Assembly: GCA_910584725.1 (NCBI GenBank)
Contig: CAJUBE010000036.1
Span: 1-48,144, forward strand
Source of the DNA: an uncultured Lachnospiraceae bacterium
GTDB lineage: Bacteria > Bacillota > Clostridia > Lachnospirales > Lachnospiraceae
Direction of reading: 5' to 3'
Length of the DNA: 48,144 bases
A program made the position numbers and the translations under genes. The notes under the pieces are model-generated. The model made no database searches. It was not told the DNA's origin and was given only the letters and a program-made list of their open reading frames with translations. Positions 16,682 through 25,698 of the stretch are shown here, one piece after another; position 1 is the stretch's first letter; every line of letters starts with the position of its first letter.

Positions 16682-18772
16682 TTGAAAGCATACAGGGATA
16701 AATCAAAGTTTACAATCAGCTTTGACGAGCGTACACTGCCCATTATTGAGCAGATTTCGGAGGGGATGCCGGGCGGCTTTTTTATTTATCACGCCGACGG
16801 CGATGAGGAGCTGATTTATATAAATGACGCCATGCTGCGGATTTTCGGCTGCGACACGCGGGAGGAGTTTAAGGAGCTGACAGGTTATACATTTAAAGGA
16901 CTCGTGCACCCGGAGGATGTGGACGAGGTGGAGGCAAGCATTCAATCTCAGATTGCCCACAGCGGGGAGGATCTGGATTATGTGGAGTATCGGATTATCC
17001 GTAAGGACGGTATGGTGCGCTGGGTGGAGGACTACGGGCATTTTGTGCACACGGAAGTCTACGGGGATCTGTTCTATGTCTTTATCGAGGACGCCACGGA
17101 GCGGATGCAGAGGCGGGTGGCGGAACTTGAGCGCGTGAACGAGGCACTTTACGACGCGCATCTGAAGGAGGACTATTTTAAGAAGGCGCTTCTCTATGAT
17201 GCGGTTTCTTTTGTGGAGATCAATTTGACGAGGGATGAATTTATTTCGGCGTCACTGCTCGATCAGGAGGGAGAGGTAAAAAATCTTTTTGCCTTTATGG
17301 GGATAACGCCTTTCGAGAAATACTCCGATTTTACCGACTTCTGGGCAGATTTTACGGAGGCCGGCGGGCTTGACGAGTACCATCGTTTTTTTGACATCGA
17401 AAGACTGATCCGCTGCTTTGAAGAGGGGGAGCGGGTACAGGTTTATGACGGCTGGGTGACGGACATGTACGGCCGGAGACGGTTGAGCCACTATCTCTTT
17501 TTCCTGGAAAAAAATGAGCACACGGGTGACGTGATTGCGCTTTCCGTGTCGCAGGATATCACAGAGCAGGTGGAGAGACAGTCGCTCCTGAAATCCGCGC
17601 TGCGGCAGGCGGAGATGGAACGGCTTGCGAGAAACACCTTTTTTGCCAACATGTCCCATGACATCAGAACGCCGTTAAATGCTATTATTGGGTATGCGGA
17701 GCTTTTGAAGGGATGCGTCGGAGATCCGGGGAAGGTGGGAGAATGCATAGAAAAAATACACCTTTCCGGTGAGGAGCTTCTGGCCGTTTTTGACGAGTTC
17801 TTAAAGGATAATTTGAATGAACCCGCAAGGGCGGAACTCACGGAGAGAGAATATCATCTTGGGGAGCTGCTCGCGGAGGTTGCAAAGAGCGCCGAGCGTC
17901 CGATCAGGGCGAAAAACATACAGTTTTCGATAGATAAGGCGGGCCTTTCCCATTTTTCGGTGGAGGTTGATTACATAAGGCTCAGGGAGATTTTAAACCA
18001 GCTTCTTGACAATGCGATCAAGTACACGCCGGCCAAGGGGCGGGTGAGCCTTACCGTCAGGGAGAGCGCAGGCGGCCGGAAGGACAGCAGTCTGTTTCAG
18101 TTTGTCATTGAAGATAACGGATGCGGTATTCCGGAGGATCAGCTTGAGGCTATTTTCCATCCGTCCAGGCATGAGAAAAACGCGGTTTACAACGGCATGC
18201 CGGGGGCGGGACTCGCCGTGGTGCGCAGCTACGCGGAGACCATGGGCGGAACGGTCGAGGTGGAGAGTGAAGTCGGAAAGGGCAGTATCTTTACGGTGAG
18301 CCTTCCACTGAAATATCCGGTGCACGTCTCCTTTATAGAGCATGAGAGTGCAGTCAGCGAGGCGGACGTCAGGGAAGGCGGAGGCACAGTCCTGCTGGTG
18401 GAGGACAACGGCATCAACCGGGAGATCGAGGAGGAACTTCTAAAGAATCTGGGATACCGCGTGGAGACAGCGTGCGACGGCGTGAATGCCTATGAGATTC
18501 TGAAAAGTTCCGAACCGGGGAAATACACGTTGGTACTGATGGATATTCAGATGCCCGGCATGAACGGTTACGAGACGGCGCAGGCGATTCGCAGATTGGA
18601 GAACGAAGCGCTTTCAAAGATACCGATTATTGCTCTTTCTTCCGATGCCATGGAAGGGGACAGAGAGAAGTCGCTCAAGGCGGGGATGAATGAACATTTC
18701 ACAAAGCCCATAGACATCGAGGCTTTACAGGAATTGATCGACGCGATCCTTGAGGAGAGTGAGTATAAATAA
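16682..18772 (+). CDS. Soluble hybrid histidine kinase (PAS-HisKA-HATPase-REC)
   Basis: 696 residues, no membrane segment. An N-terminal PAS domain (about 20-140; GGFFIYHADGDEELIYINDA and a PAC-like EYRIIRKDGMVRWVEDYG) is followed by a less clear sensory region (160-300), HisKA with FFANMSHDIRTPLNAIIGYA near residue 322, a HATPase with IEDNGCGIP, and a receiver (from about 565) with phospho-acceptor Asp in LVLMDIQMPGMNGYE. No Hpt or DNA-binding output is present. The start is a TTG at 16682: GGAGGAG lies 5 nt upstream and the next Met is 27 residues in, within the PAS domain. TATAAT at 16657-16662 is a likely -10. Divergent from the response regulator operon; a second hybrid kinase follows. 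Confidence 0.9.
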   Translation: MKAYRDKSKFTISFDERTLPIIEQISEGMPGGFFIYHADGDEELIYINDAMLRIFGCDTREEFKELTGYTFKGLVHPEDVDEVEASIQSQIAHSGEDLDYVEYRIIRKDGMVRWVEDYGHFVHTEVYGDLFYVFIEDATERMQRRVAELERVNEALYDAHLKEDYFKKALLYDAVSFVEINLTRDEFISASLLDQEGEVKNLFAFMGITPFEKYSDFTDFWADFTEAGGLDEYHRFFDIERLIRCFEEGERVQVYDGWVTDMYGRRRLSHYLFFLEKNEHTGDVIALSVSQDITEQVERQSLLKSALRQAEMERLARNTFFANMSHDIRTPLNAIIGYAELLKGCVGDPGKVGECIEKIHLSGEELLAVFDEFLKDNLNEPARAELTEREYHLGELLAEVAKSAERPIRAKNIQFSIDKAGLSHFSVEVDYIRLREILNQLLDNAIKYTPAKGRVSLTVRESAGGRKDSSLFQFVIEDNGCGIPEDQLEAIFHPSRHEKNAVYNGMPGAGLAVVRSYAETMGGTVEVESEVGKGSIFTVSLPLKYPVHVSFIEHESAVSEADVREGGGTVLLVEDNGINREIEEELLKNLGYRVETACDGVNAYEILKSSEPGKYTLVLMDIQMPGMNGYETAQAIRRLENEALSKIPIIALSSDAMEGDREKSLKAGMNEHFTKPIDIEALQELIDAILEESEYK

Positions 18773-18815
18773 AGAGCAGGGGCGGCTCAAATTGTTTTGG
18801 AGGGAATATTTTAGT

Positions 18816-21800
18816 ATGCATGGTAAAAAGATATTACAGATGGCGGCGCTATCCATTCCGTTGATTTTGATCGTATTTCTCTTATTTAACGCATATACGG
18901 TGCAGAATAAGGATAGGATTGCGGAGCAGAACAAAAATTACGCGGAGGACTCGATGCGCCAGAAGGCCAAGCAGGTAGGCGGCGAACTGGAGAGCGGGGT
19001 GCGCATTATCAATGCGTATGCCTACTTCTTTAACGACTCTCTGACAGGGGGGGCGATATCGGCGCAGACGCTTGCGGAGATGGAGAAAAACTCTGTGTTT
19101 GACACCGTCCGGTTTACGGATGCGGAGGGCGTTACCCATCTTTCCGACGGAAGAACCGTCGATTCTTCCGATCGGGATTATTACGCGCGCGGGATGAAAG
19201 GTGAGAGCGGTATCTCCGTCATATTTGACGAGCGTTTGACTGACGAGGAGACGAGGCTTGTCTTTTATGCGCCGGTTAGGATGAATGGGGAGATCGTCGG
19301 TATTATCAGAGGTTCCTATCTGGCGGAGCAGTACATGAAGGAGATTTTGCGCACCACTTACTTTGGCGAACCTGCTACCACATGGCTGTGTCTGCCCAAC
19401 GGCAGGGTGATTGCCAGCTCCGATGATTTGGAATACGGGGAGGAGCATCTGATCAATATTCTGCAGAACTCCGGAATGATCGGCCGGGATACGGCGGAAT
19501 CGGCAATCGCCGTCTTTGAAAATGGCGGCGAGGGCGCCTTTATCTGCGAGGAGAACAGCGAGGTGGACAATCTGTGCGTGACCTATCTTCCCGGCAAGGA
19601 TTATGTTATGGTGCAGCTTTTTCCGCCCAGCGTGACCAAGAAAATGATAAGGGGCGCGAATGCGGCGGGTATCCGGCTGGAGATTTCGCTGCTGATACTC
19701 TTTGTTATTTACTTCGCTTTTACCATTGTGCGGGCAGCGAAGCAGAGGAAAAAGCTGGAGGCGGAAAACAGCCAGATCAATTATGTGCTGCAGGGGTTAA
19801 ACACGCTGTTCTCCTCGAGGTATCTGACGGTAGATTTGGAAACCGGGGTTTACGCCTATATTGCCGATCTGAATCTGCAGGACAGCCAGTTGGAGAGAGA
19901 GGGAGAATATGCCAATGTGCTTGAAAATCACAGCAAGGAGATTGTCGGGGAGGAGGCGCAGGAGGACTTCCGGCAGACTTTGAAGGTAGATTCTATTATA
20001 GAGAATCTCGGCGGGCAGAATACCTTTACCTATGAGTGTCATGTGATGCGGGACGGAAAAGAGGAGTGGGAGCAGCTCATCACGGTCTGCCTGGAGAGAA
20101 AAGAGGGAAAGGCCAGCAAAATTCTCTATGTCCGTCAGAATATTACGGAAATGAAGCAGCGGGAACTGAGGCGGAAAGAAGAGCTGTCCGTGATGAACCG
20201 CAAGGAGCGGCAGTACAGAATCGCGATTACCTCGAATGCGTTCAGCACCTTTGAACTGAATCTTTCCAGTGATCTGATCGAGCAGGACGTGATCAGCACA
20301 AGGGGCGGCCAGAAAATTTCTCTTCTTGATAAGGTCGGTCTGCAGGCACCGTGCAGCGCGTCGGAGTGCTTCGAAAAATGGAAGCAGTTTGTGCTCCCGG
20401 AGTCTATGGAGGACTACACAAATATTGTGGACGTTGACTATCTGAAGGGCTGCTTTGAGCAGGGAGAAGCGGAAGTGGACGTGGATTACTGGAGCAGGAC
20501 GGAGGATGAGGAAGGGAGGATGTGCGTGCGCCAGTCCTTCCTTATGACGAGGGATGATATGACGGATGACCTGATCGCGATGGTGGTCTCCAAGGATGTC
20601 ACGGATCAGGTAATCAAGCAGAAGGAGCAGACGGAGGCGCTGCAGGATGCGCTGATGCATGCAAGGCAGGCCAACGAGGCAAAGACGACGTTCCTCTCCA
20701 ATATGAGCCACGATATCCGCACGCCGATGAATGCCATTATCGGTTTCGCGACGATTGCGGCGAGCCGCATTGACAATAAGGATCAGGTGAGAGAGTGTCT
20801 GCAGAAAGTGCTGTCTTCCAGCAATCATCTGCTCAGCCTGATTAACGATATTCTGGATATGAGCCGTATCGAGAGCGGCAAGATGCAGATTCATGAGCAG
20901 GAGTGCAATATTTCCGAACTCATGCACAATCTGGTCAACATCATCCAGCCGCAGGTGAAGGCAAAACAGCTGGAGCTTTTCATCGATACGTTTGAGGTGG
21001 TAAACGAGGATGTCATTACCGATCCGCTGAAGTTGAATCAGATTTTTATAAACCTCATGAGCAACGCGGTGAAGTACACGCCGGCGGGCGGCATGATTAC
21101 CTTCCGGATTATGCAGCATACCACTTTTAAGCACGGTTATGGGGACTATGTGTTTATTATCAAGGACAACGGCATCGGCATGTCGGAGGAGTTTGTGAAG
21201 CACGTCTTCGAGCCTTTTGAGCGGGAGTCCACCACAACGAGGAGCGGCATTCAGGGCACGGGCCTTGGTATGGCGATCACCAAGAACATTGTGGAGATGA
21301 TGAACGGTACGGTGACGGTGGAGAGCGAGGTTGGCAAGGGCAGTACCTTTACCGTGAACCTGACTTTGAAGCTGCAGGATGTGGAGAAAAACGCGGAGCA
21401 GATTAAGGAGCTGGAAGGTTTGCGTGCGCTGGTGGTGGATGACGACTTCAATGTCTGCGACAGTGTGAGCAAGATGTTAAAAACCATTGGCATGAGGGCG
21501 GAATGGACAACCTCCGGACGGGAAGCTGTGTACCGCGCCAAGGTGGCTCGGGATGACGGAGATTCCTACCACACTTATATTATCGACTGGCAGATGCCGG
21601 AGACGAGCGGGATTGAGACGGCGAGAAAGATCCGCAGCGTGGTCGGCGAGGAGTCGCCCATTATCATTCTGACGGCTTATGACTGGACGGATATTGAGGA
21701 GGAGGCGAAATCGGCCGGCGTCACGGCTTTCTGTGCAAAGCCGCTGTTTATGTCAGACTTAAAGTCCGCGCTCCTCGCGGCGAACAGCATGGATATCAAG

Positions 21801-22223
21801 GATGAGGCAGCGGCAGCGGCGTGGCAGACTGTCGATTTCAGCGGCAAGCGCGTTCTACTCGTGGAGGATATCGAGATGAACCGTGAGATTGCAGAGGTGA
21901 TATTGACGGAGAGCGGATTTGAGGTGGAGTCCGCACCGGACGGCACGGACGCTGTGGATATGGTGAAGCGGTCGGAGGAATATTATTACGACGTTGTGCT
22001 GATGGATGTGCAGATGCCGATTATGAACGGCTATGAGGCGACACGGACCATTCGGTCTCTGCCGAGAAAGGATGTAAGGACGCTGCCGATCATCGCCATG
22101 ACGGCAAACGCCTTGGAGGAGGATAAGGCGGCGGCTTTGAAGAGCGGCATGAACGACCACATAGCGAAACCTCTTGACATTGAGCTGTTTATGGAGGTGT
22201 TGGGCAAACATTTGACTAAGTAA
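18816..22223 (+). CDS. Membrane hybrid histidine kinase with dCache-like sensor and two receivers
   Basis: 1135 residues. An N-terminal membrane segment (about 10-28) and a second one (about 290-310) enclose a roughly 260-residue extracellular dCache-like domain (RDYYARGMKGESGISVIFDE, RLVFYAPVRMNGEIVGIIRG). Two PAS-like regions follow, then HisKA (FLSNMSHDIRTPMNAIIGFA near residue 630), HATPase (IKDNGIGMSEEFV, GTGLGMAITKNIVEMM) and two receivers: the first with YIIDWQMPETSG, the second with VVLMDVQMPIMNGYE. ATG 18816 follows GGAGGG by 11 nt; upstream in-frame TTGs would overlap the previous gene. It ends at a strong terminator. Together with the 16682 gene it may form a phosphorelay, but neither Hpt nor output regulator is nearby. 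Confidence 0.9.
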   Translation: MHGKKILQMAALSIPLILIVFLLFNAYTVQNKDRIAEQNKNYAEDSMRQKAKQVGGELESGVRIINAYAYFFNDSLTGGAISAQTLAEMEKNSVFDTVRFTDAEGVTHLSDGRTVDSSDRDYYARGMKGESGISVIFDERLTDEETRLVFYAPVRMNGEIVGIIRGSYLAEQYMKEILRTTYFGEPATTWLCLPNGRVIASSDDLEYGEEHLINILQNSGMIGRDTAESAIAVFENGGEGAFICEENSEVDNLCVTYLPGKDYVMVQLFPPSVTKKMIRGANAAGIRLEISLLILFVIYFAFTIVRAAKQRKKLEAENSQINYVLQGLNTLFSSRYLTVDLETGVYAYIADLNLQDSQLEREGEYANVLENHSKEIVGEEAQEDFRQTLKVDSIIENLGGQNTFTYECHVMRDGKEEWEQLITVCLERKEGKASKILYVRQNITEMKQRELRRKEELSVMNRKERQYRIAITSNAFSTFELNLSSDLIEQDVISTRGGQKISLLDKVGLQAPCSASECFEKWKQFVLPESMEDYTNIVDVDYLKGCFEQGEAEVDVDYWSRTEDEEGRMCVRQSFLMTRDDMTDDLIAMVVSKDVTDQVIKQKEQTEALQDALMHARQANEAKTTFLSNMSHDIRTPMNAIIGFATIAASRIDNKDQVRECLQKVLSSSNHLLSLINDILDMSRIESGKMQIHEQECNISELMHNLVNIIQPQVKAKQLELFIDTFEVVNEDVITDPLKLNQIFINLMSNAVKYTPAGGMITFRIMQHTTFKHGYGDYVFIIKDNGIGMSEEFVKHVFEPFERESTTTRSGIQGTGLGMAITKNIVEMMNGTVTVESEVGKGSTFTVNLTLKLQDVEKNAEQIKELEGLRALVVDDDFNVCDSVSKMLKTIGMRAEWTTSGREAVYRAKVARDDGDSYHTYIIDWQMPETSGIETARKIRSVVGEESPIIILTAYDWTDIEEEAKSAGVTAFCAKPLFMSDLKSALLAANSMDIKDEAAAAAWQTVDFSGKRVLLVEDIEMNREIAEVILTESGFEVESAPDGTDAVDMVKRSEEYYYDVVLMDVQMPIMNGYEATRTIRSLPRKDVRTLPIIAMTANALEEDKAAALKSGMNDHIAKPLDIELFMEVLGKHLTK

Positions 22224-22253
22224 TCAAAAATGAGACAAATGATAGAAACGACA

Positions 22254-22287
22254 GAAAACTCTCCCCAAACGGGAGGGTTTTCTTTTT
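22254..22287 (+). terminator. Rho-independent terminator after hybrid kinase
   Basis: GAAAACtCTCCC, loop, GGGAGgGTTTTC followed by TTTTT. It ends the two-kinase transcript. Confidence 0.85.
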
Positions 22288-22291
22288 GCGC

Positions 22292-22411
22292 GCATAAGCA
22301 GAGAAGGAAGGCTTGTGAAGCAGGCATCATGATTGCATGAATGACTGCTTCGTAAGGCTTACGGCGAGCACCGCGAACGAGAGATGTGAAGCATCTCGAG
22401 TCTGCTTATGC
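22292..22411. other. Structured intergenic element, about 120 nt, multi-branched
   Basis: A perfect 11-bp closing stem, GCATAAGCAGA (22292-22302) with TCTGCTTATGC (22401-22411), surrounds two internal hairpins: GAAGCAG (22317-22323) with CTGCTTC (22345-22351), and GAGATG-tgaa-GCATCTC at 22381-22397. AAGGCTT occurs twice inside. It could be a small RNA, a leader, or a repeat-derived element; its 3' arm begins with the same CTGCTTATG as repeat family B. It follows the terminator and precedes the MCP promoter region. There is no coding potential. Confidence 0.5.
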
Positions 22412-22471
22412 ATAGCAGTTGTCGTGGCGAAGGGAAAATCGACCGGGAAAAGGTGTTATGTAAACTAAAAC

Positions 22472-22521
22472 CGACAATCTGTACCCAAAAAACGACAATC
22501 TATACCACAAAACAGTAAAAT
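22472..22521 (+). promoter_or_regulatory. Chemoreceptor promoter with two 14-nt direct repeats, 21-bp period
   Basis: CGACAATCTGTACC (22472-22485) and CGACAATCTATACC (22493-22506) are spaced exactly 21 bp start to start, two helical turns. A -10-like TAAAAT is at 22516-22521, so the second repeat overlaps the -35 position. Direct repeats with a 21-22 bp period are used by LytTR-type regulators, but the sequence is not a clear match to their consensus and no such regulator is in the window. Confidence 0.5.
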
Positions 22522-22579
22522 GAGAAATTTTGTCGTAAAATGATATTTGGAAAACTGACTGAAAAGAGGTGCATGAAGA

Positions 22580-24580
22580 ATGACAAAGACAATGAAGGGC
22601 AGATTGACGATCAGTGTGATCTGTATCGTGGCGGCAAGTATTCTGCTGACTACGCTGGGGATTGTTTTGATTGCCGGGCAGCGCATGATGGCGGAGCAGA
22701 AGGATATCTTACAGCTCTATGCGGATAAGTACGCAGAGGAGATCAATACCTGGATTGAGAATGAAAAGATGCTGGCGAAGGGAACGGCTGACAGCATCGA
22801 GGCTGCGGGGAGTCTGGACGCCGTATTTCTGCAGTCGGTGGTGGATGTGCACGCGGCGGGCAGAACCGAGCTTCTGAATCTGTACTGCGGCACGAAGGAC
22901 AGCGCGTTTATCCAGTCCAACAGGGAGGCGGCAATCCCGGAGGGCTATGACCCGGTACAGCGCGGTTGGTACCAGCAGGCGGACGCGGCGGGGGAGACCA
23001 TTGTGACAGACCCTTACTGGGATGTGATTACAGGGCAGATGTGTACGACCATTGCGTCGCCGGTATACATAGACGGGACGCTGGCGGCCGTGATTGGTCT
23101 GGATGTGACGCTCGGCACGGTGACAGACCTGACGGGAAGCATCAATTACGCGGAGGGGGCTTACGGTTTTCTGTCTGACAGCAGCGGGCAGTATGTAGCC
23201 CACAAAAACAAAGAGTACGAGCCTTCGGAAGACGCGGCGGTTGCCGTGATGGATATTATGCCGGCCTTACAGGGACTGATTGAGGGAAATGAGAAGACCA
23301 TTATAAAGACGACGGATTATGACGGTACGGCGTGTTATTTCGCGGCGGCGCGGATATCCGGCAGCAACTGGAAGCTGGGCGTAGTTTGTCCCACATCCCA
23401 TGTGTGGAGCTCGCTTGTGGCGATGGTTTTGGTAGCTGTGGTGACGGCACTTGTGATCATTGCGCTGGTGGCGGTGTTTATGGCAGGATTAATCGGCAGG
23501 ACGCTGGCACCGGTAAAGATGCTCAAGCAGTTTGCATCCGGCGATTTTTCGGAGAATCCGGTGGTGGAGCAGGGGATTCCCGCGCAGTATAAGAACGAGA
23601 CGGAGCAGATTCAGAAGGCGACGGTGGAGGTAAAGCAGCAGATACGGAGTATTATTTTAAATACCAAGGACGAGGCGGCGAGCATCAGCGATATCGCGGA
23701 AGGAACTTCCGACAAGATGCATGTGCTGAGCGGGGATATTTCCTTTATCGCGAAGACTGCGGGGCAGGTGATGAGACAGACCGAGGAGGCGAAGTCGCTG
23801 ACGGAGCAGATTAAGTGCACCGGGGAAGAGCTTGGCAGAGCCATCGAGAACGTGGCGGCGAAGGCTGGGGAAGCGGCGAACCAGTCCGGGGATATCATGG
23901 AGCGCGCCGGCAGACAGCATGAGGAGTCAAAGAAAGCGGCGGACGACGCGGTGGCGCTCTGCGGCTCTACGATGGAAGAGCTTGGCAACGCGATAGAGGG
24001 CAGCCAGAAAGTGAAGGAGATTGATACGCTGACAGAGGAGATTCTCGCCATCAGTTCCCAGACGAACCTGCTGGCGTTAAACGCGTCCATAGAGGCATCA
24101 CGGGCGGGGGATGCCGGGCGCGGCTTTGCCGTGGTGGCGGATGAGATCAGGGAGCTTGCCGACCATTCCAAGAACGCGGTGGATCAGATACGAAAGGTGA
24201 CGGAGGATGTGGTGCAGAGCGTGGCATTTCTTTCCAAGAGCGCGGAAAAGCTGCTTACCTTTATGAATGAGAAAGTGATGAAGGATTATGAGGGCATGAC
24301 GGAACTGGCCGGAATGTATGAGAAGGACGCGGCCTTTTACAGCGGGATATCCGGAGAACTCGGCGCCTCTTCGCAGGAGATGAGCGCGAGCATGGCGGGC
24401 ATCAGCGATTCCCTCGCGGCGATCAACGAGCTGGTGGGCGAGATCGCGGCGTTTATGCAGAAGATGGAAGAGTCCGCCGTGACCTCCAATGAAAGCTCCC
24501 AGGCGGTGCTTTCCCAGATGAAGGAACTGTCGGGCTTAAGCGAGGAGCTGAAGGAGACGGTGGCGTCGTTTAGGGTGTGA
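22580..24580 (+). CDS. Methyl-accepting chemotaxis protein (dCache sensor)
   Basis: 666 residues, a transmembrane chemoreceptor. A membrane segment at about 9-31 (ISVICIVAASILLTTLGIV) and one at about 275-303 enclose a dCache domain of some 240 residues with the typical RGWYQQADAAGETIVTDPYW and VIGLDVTL signatures. A HAMP-like region (TLAPVKMLKQFASGDFSENP) links to a long helical signalling domain, whose hairpin tip near 485-530 reads ILAISSQTNLLALNASIEAS then GRGFAVVADEIRELA. It relays ligand binding to CheA/CheW; the ligand is unknown. ATG 22580 is 10 nt after GAGG. It is a single gene between a regulated promoter and a strong terminator. No other chemotaxis genes are in the window. Confidence 0.93.
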   Translation: MTKTMKGRLTISVICIVAASILLTTLGIVLIAGQRMMAEQKDILQLYADKYAEEINTWIENEKMLAKGTADSIEAAGSLDAVFLQSVVDVHAAGRTELLNLYCGTKDSAFIQSNREAAIPEGYDPVQRGWYQQADAAGETIVTDPYWDVITGQMCTTIASPVYIDGTLAAVIGLDVTLGTVTDLTGSINYAEGAYGFLSDSSGQYVAHKNKEYEPSEDAAVAVMDIMPALQGLIEGNEKTIIKTTDYDGTACYFAAARISGSNWKLGVVCPTSHVWSSLVAMVLVAVVTALVIIALVAVFMAGLIGRTLAPVKMLKQFASGDFSENPVVEQGIPAQYKNETEQIQKATVEVKQQIRSIILNTKDEAASISDIAEGTSDKMHVLSGDISFIAKTAGQVMRQTEEAKSLTEQIKCTGEELGRAIENVAAKAGEAANQSGDIMERAGRQHEESKKAADDAVALCGSTMEELGNAIEGSQKVKEIDTLTEEILAISSQTNLLALNASIEASRAGDAGRGFAVVADEIRELADHSKNAVDQIRKVTEDVVQSVAFLSKSAEKLLTFMNEKVMKDYEGMTELAGMYEKDAAFYSGISGELGASSQEMSASMAGISDSLAAINELVGEIAAFMQKMEESAVTSNESSQAVLSQMKELSGLSEELKETVASFRV

Positions 24581-24605
24581 CGGGTATTCCCGAAAAATGA
24601 AATTT

Positions 24606-24623
24606 TTTCAAAAAGTGGGAATA
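24606..24623 (+). repeat. 18-bp direct repeat, left copy
   Basis: TTTCAAAAAGTGGGAATA, identical to 26301-26318. The two copies bracket the ECF sigma/DUF4179 operon. The right end touches the start of the terminator stem at 24623. Confidence 0.7.
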
Positions 24624-24660
24624 GAAACAAAAAAGGGCTTACAGACCCTTTTTTGTTTCT
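24623..24660. terminator. Bidirectional terminator between MCP and DUF4179 genes
   Basis: AGAAACAAAAAAGGG (24623-24637) pairs perfectly with CCCTTTTTTGTTTCT (24646-24660). There are T-runs on both strands and it serves two convergent genes. Confidence 0.85.
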
Positions 24661-24666
24661 TTTGGC

Positions 24667-25698
24667 TTATGGGAGAGTTATTTCATCCATGTTTTCTCCC
24701 ACCAGGAGCGCGCTGACCTTGTCCGGGTCAATGACGTTGGTGAGCTTTGCTGTTTTCTCATAAACGCCGTCCCCGATGCGTACCAGAAGCTCCGGATAGC
24801 TGTCCTCCTCTATGATCGTGCCGTCCTGATATTTGACGCCGTAAATGCAGAGGGAAGAGAGGCTGTCCGTCTGATCCAGATTTACGCCTTCCCATTGTTC
24901 CAATTGCCTGGCATCTTCTTCATCGATGGAAAGTTTCACGCTGATGGGTGTAAGTTCCACGGTCTTTACCGTAACAGGGCGTCCCGCAATTTGATATTCC
25001 CGGTTAAGGTCAAAGCGGACAGGCTCTATGGGGTGCAGATCGAGTACAAATTCCCAATTTCCCATAAGAACAGGTTCTCCGTCCATAGCCTTTGCGCCCG
25101 GTGCATTCAGGGATGTAAACTGTATTTTCATATGCAGGTCTTCCGATTGGGGCCGTGTTTTGATTCCTGTTATTTCAAAGTATCTGCTGTTTGAGACAGT
25201 CTGGGATTCTTCATCTACAAAGTGCCAGCCAAGAGCGCCAAAGGGGCTTTCGCCGTCCTGAAAATCAAACAGGAAACTCATGCTGTGGTCTTGGGTAATC
25301 TGTATGGATTCATCCTTTGCCGTAATCTTAAACAGCGCATAAAAACAGTTATTGTCCTGTATGGTCTGAACAGCCTCTATGGTGAGTCCGGCATCTGTCA
25401 CCGTCTGGCTGGCATCCTGTGTGATTTGTTCGGTTACCAGTTTGCTTTGCTGCACTTCATCCGCCACAAACACTTCCGCGGCTCTGCGGTTCCATTTGAA
25501 AATCTCCGTCGCGCTGACGGTTGTTCCCAGTATGGCGACTGCCGCCGCGATCAAAATGATGGCTTTTCTTTTCCCCATGCGTTTCACCCTTTTGCCCTTT
25601 CTTTCATCCAGTCCGGCGAGGGTACTTAATACAGTCTGATGCACATAATCCGGCACTTCGGGAAATGCCCGGTTCCATTTTTCATTTTTCATATCCAT
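24667..25698 (-). CDS. DUF4179 membrane protein, likely anti-sigma partner
   Basis: 343 residues. A short cytoplasmic N-terminus of about 45 residues (NRAFPEVPDYVHQTVLSTLA, then a basic stretch) is followed by one membrane segment (AIILIAAAVAILGTTVSA) and an extracellular DUF4179 domain starting IFKWNRRAAEVF. Genes of this kind regularly follow ECF sigma factors and are taken to hold them inactive through the cytoplasmic tail, though direct evidence is sparse. Its ATG overlaps the end of the sigma gene by 17 nt, with GGGAGAAT upstream, implying coupled translation. The extracellular part ends VGENMDEITLP, with no enzymatic motif. Confidence 0.85.
   Translation of the reverse strand: MDMKNEKWNRAFPEVPDYVHQTVLSTLAGLDERKGKRVKRMGKRKAIILIAAAVAILGTTVSATEIFKWNRRAAEVFVADEVQQSKLVTEQITQDASQTVTDAGLTIEAVQTIQDNNCFYALFKITAKDESIQITQDHSMSFLFDFQDGESPFGALGWHFVDEESQTVSNSRYFEITGIKTRPQSEDLHMKIQFTSLNAPGAKAMDGEPVLMGNWEFVLDLHPIEPVRFDLNREYQIAGRPVTVKTVELTPISVKLSIDEEDARQLEQWEGVNLDQTDSLSSLCIYGVKYQDGTIIEEDSYPELLVRIGDGVYEKTAKLTNVIDPDKVSALLVGENMDEITLP

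Noticed and set aside
19797..21203. 468-codon open frame on the minus strand
   Set aside because: Lies entirely antisense to the hybrid kinase gene, whose domains are unmistakable. The antisense product is His/Leu/Arg-rich without any family motif, as expected for the complement of GC-biased codons.
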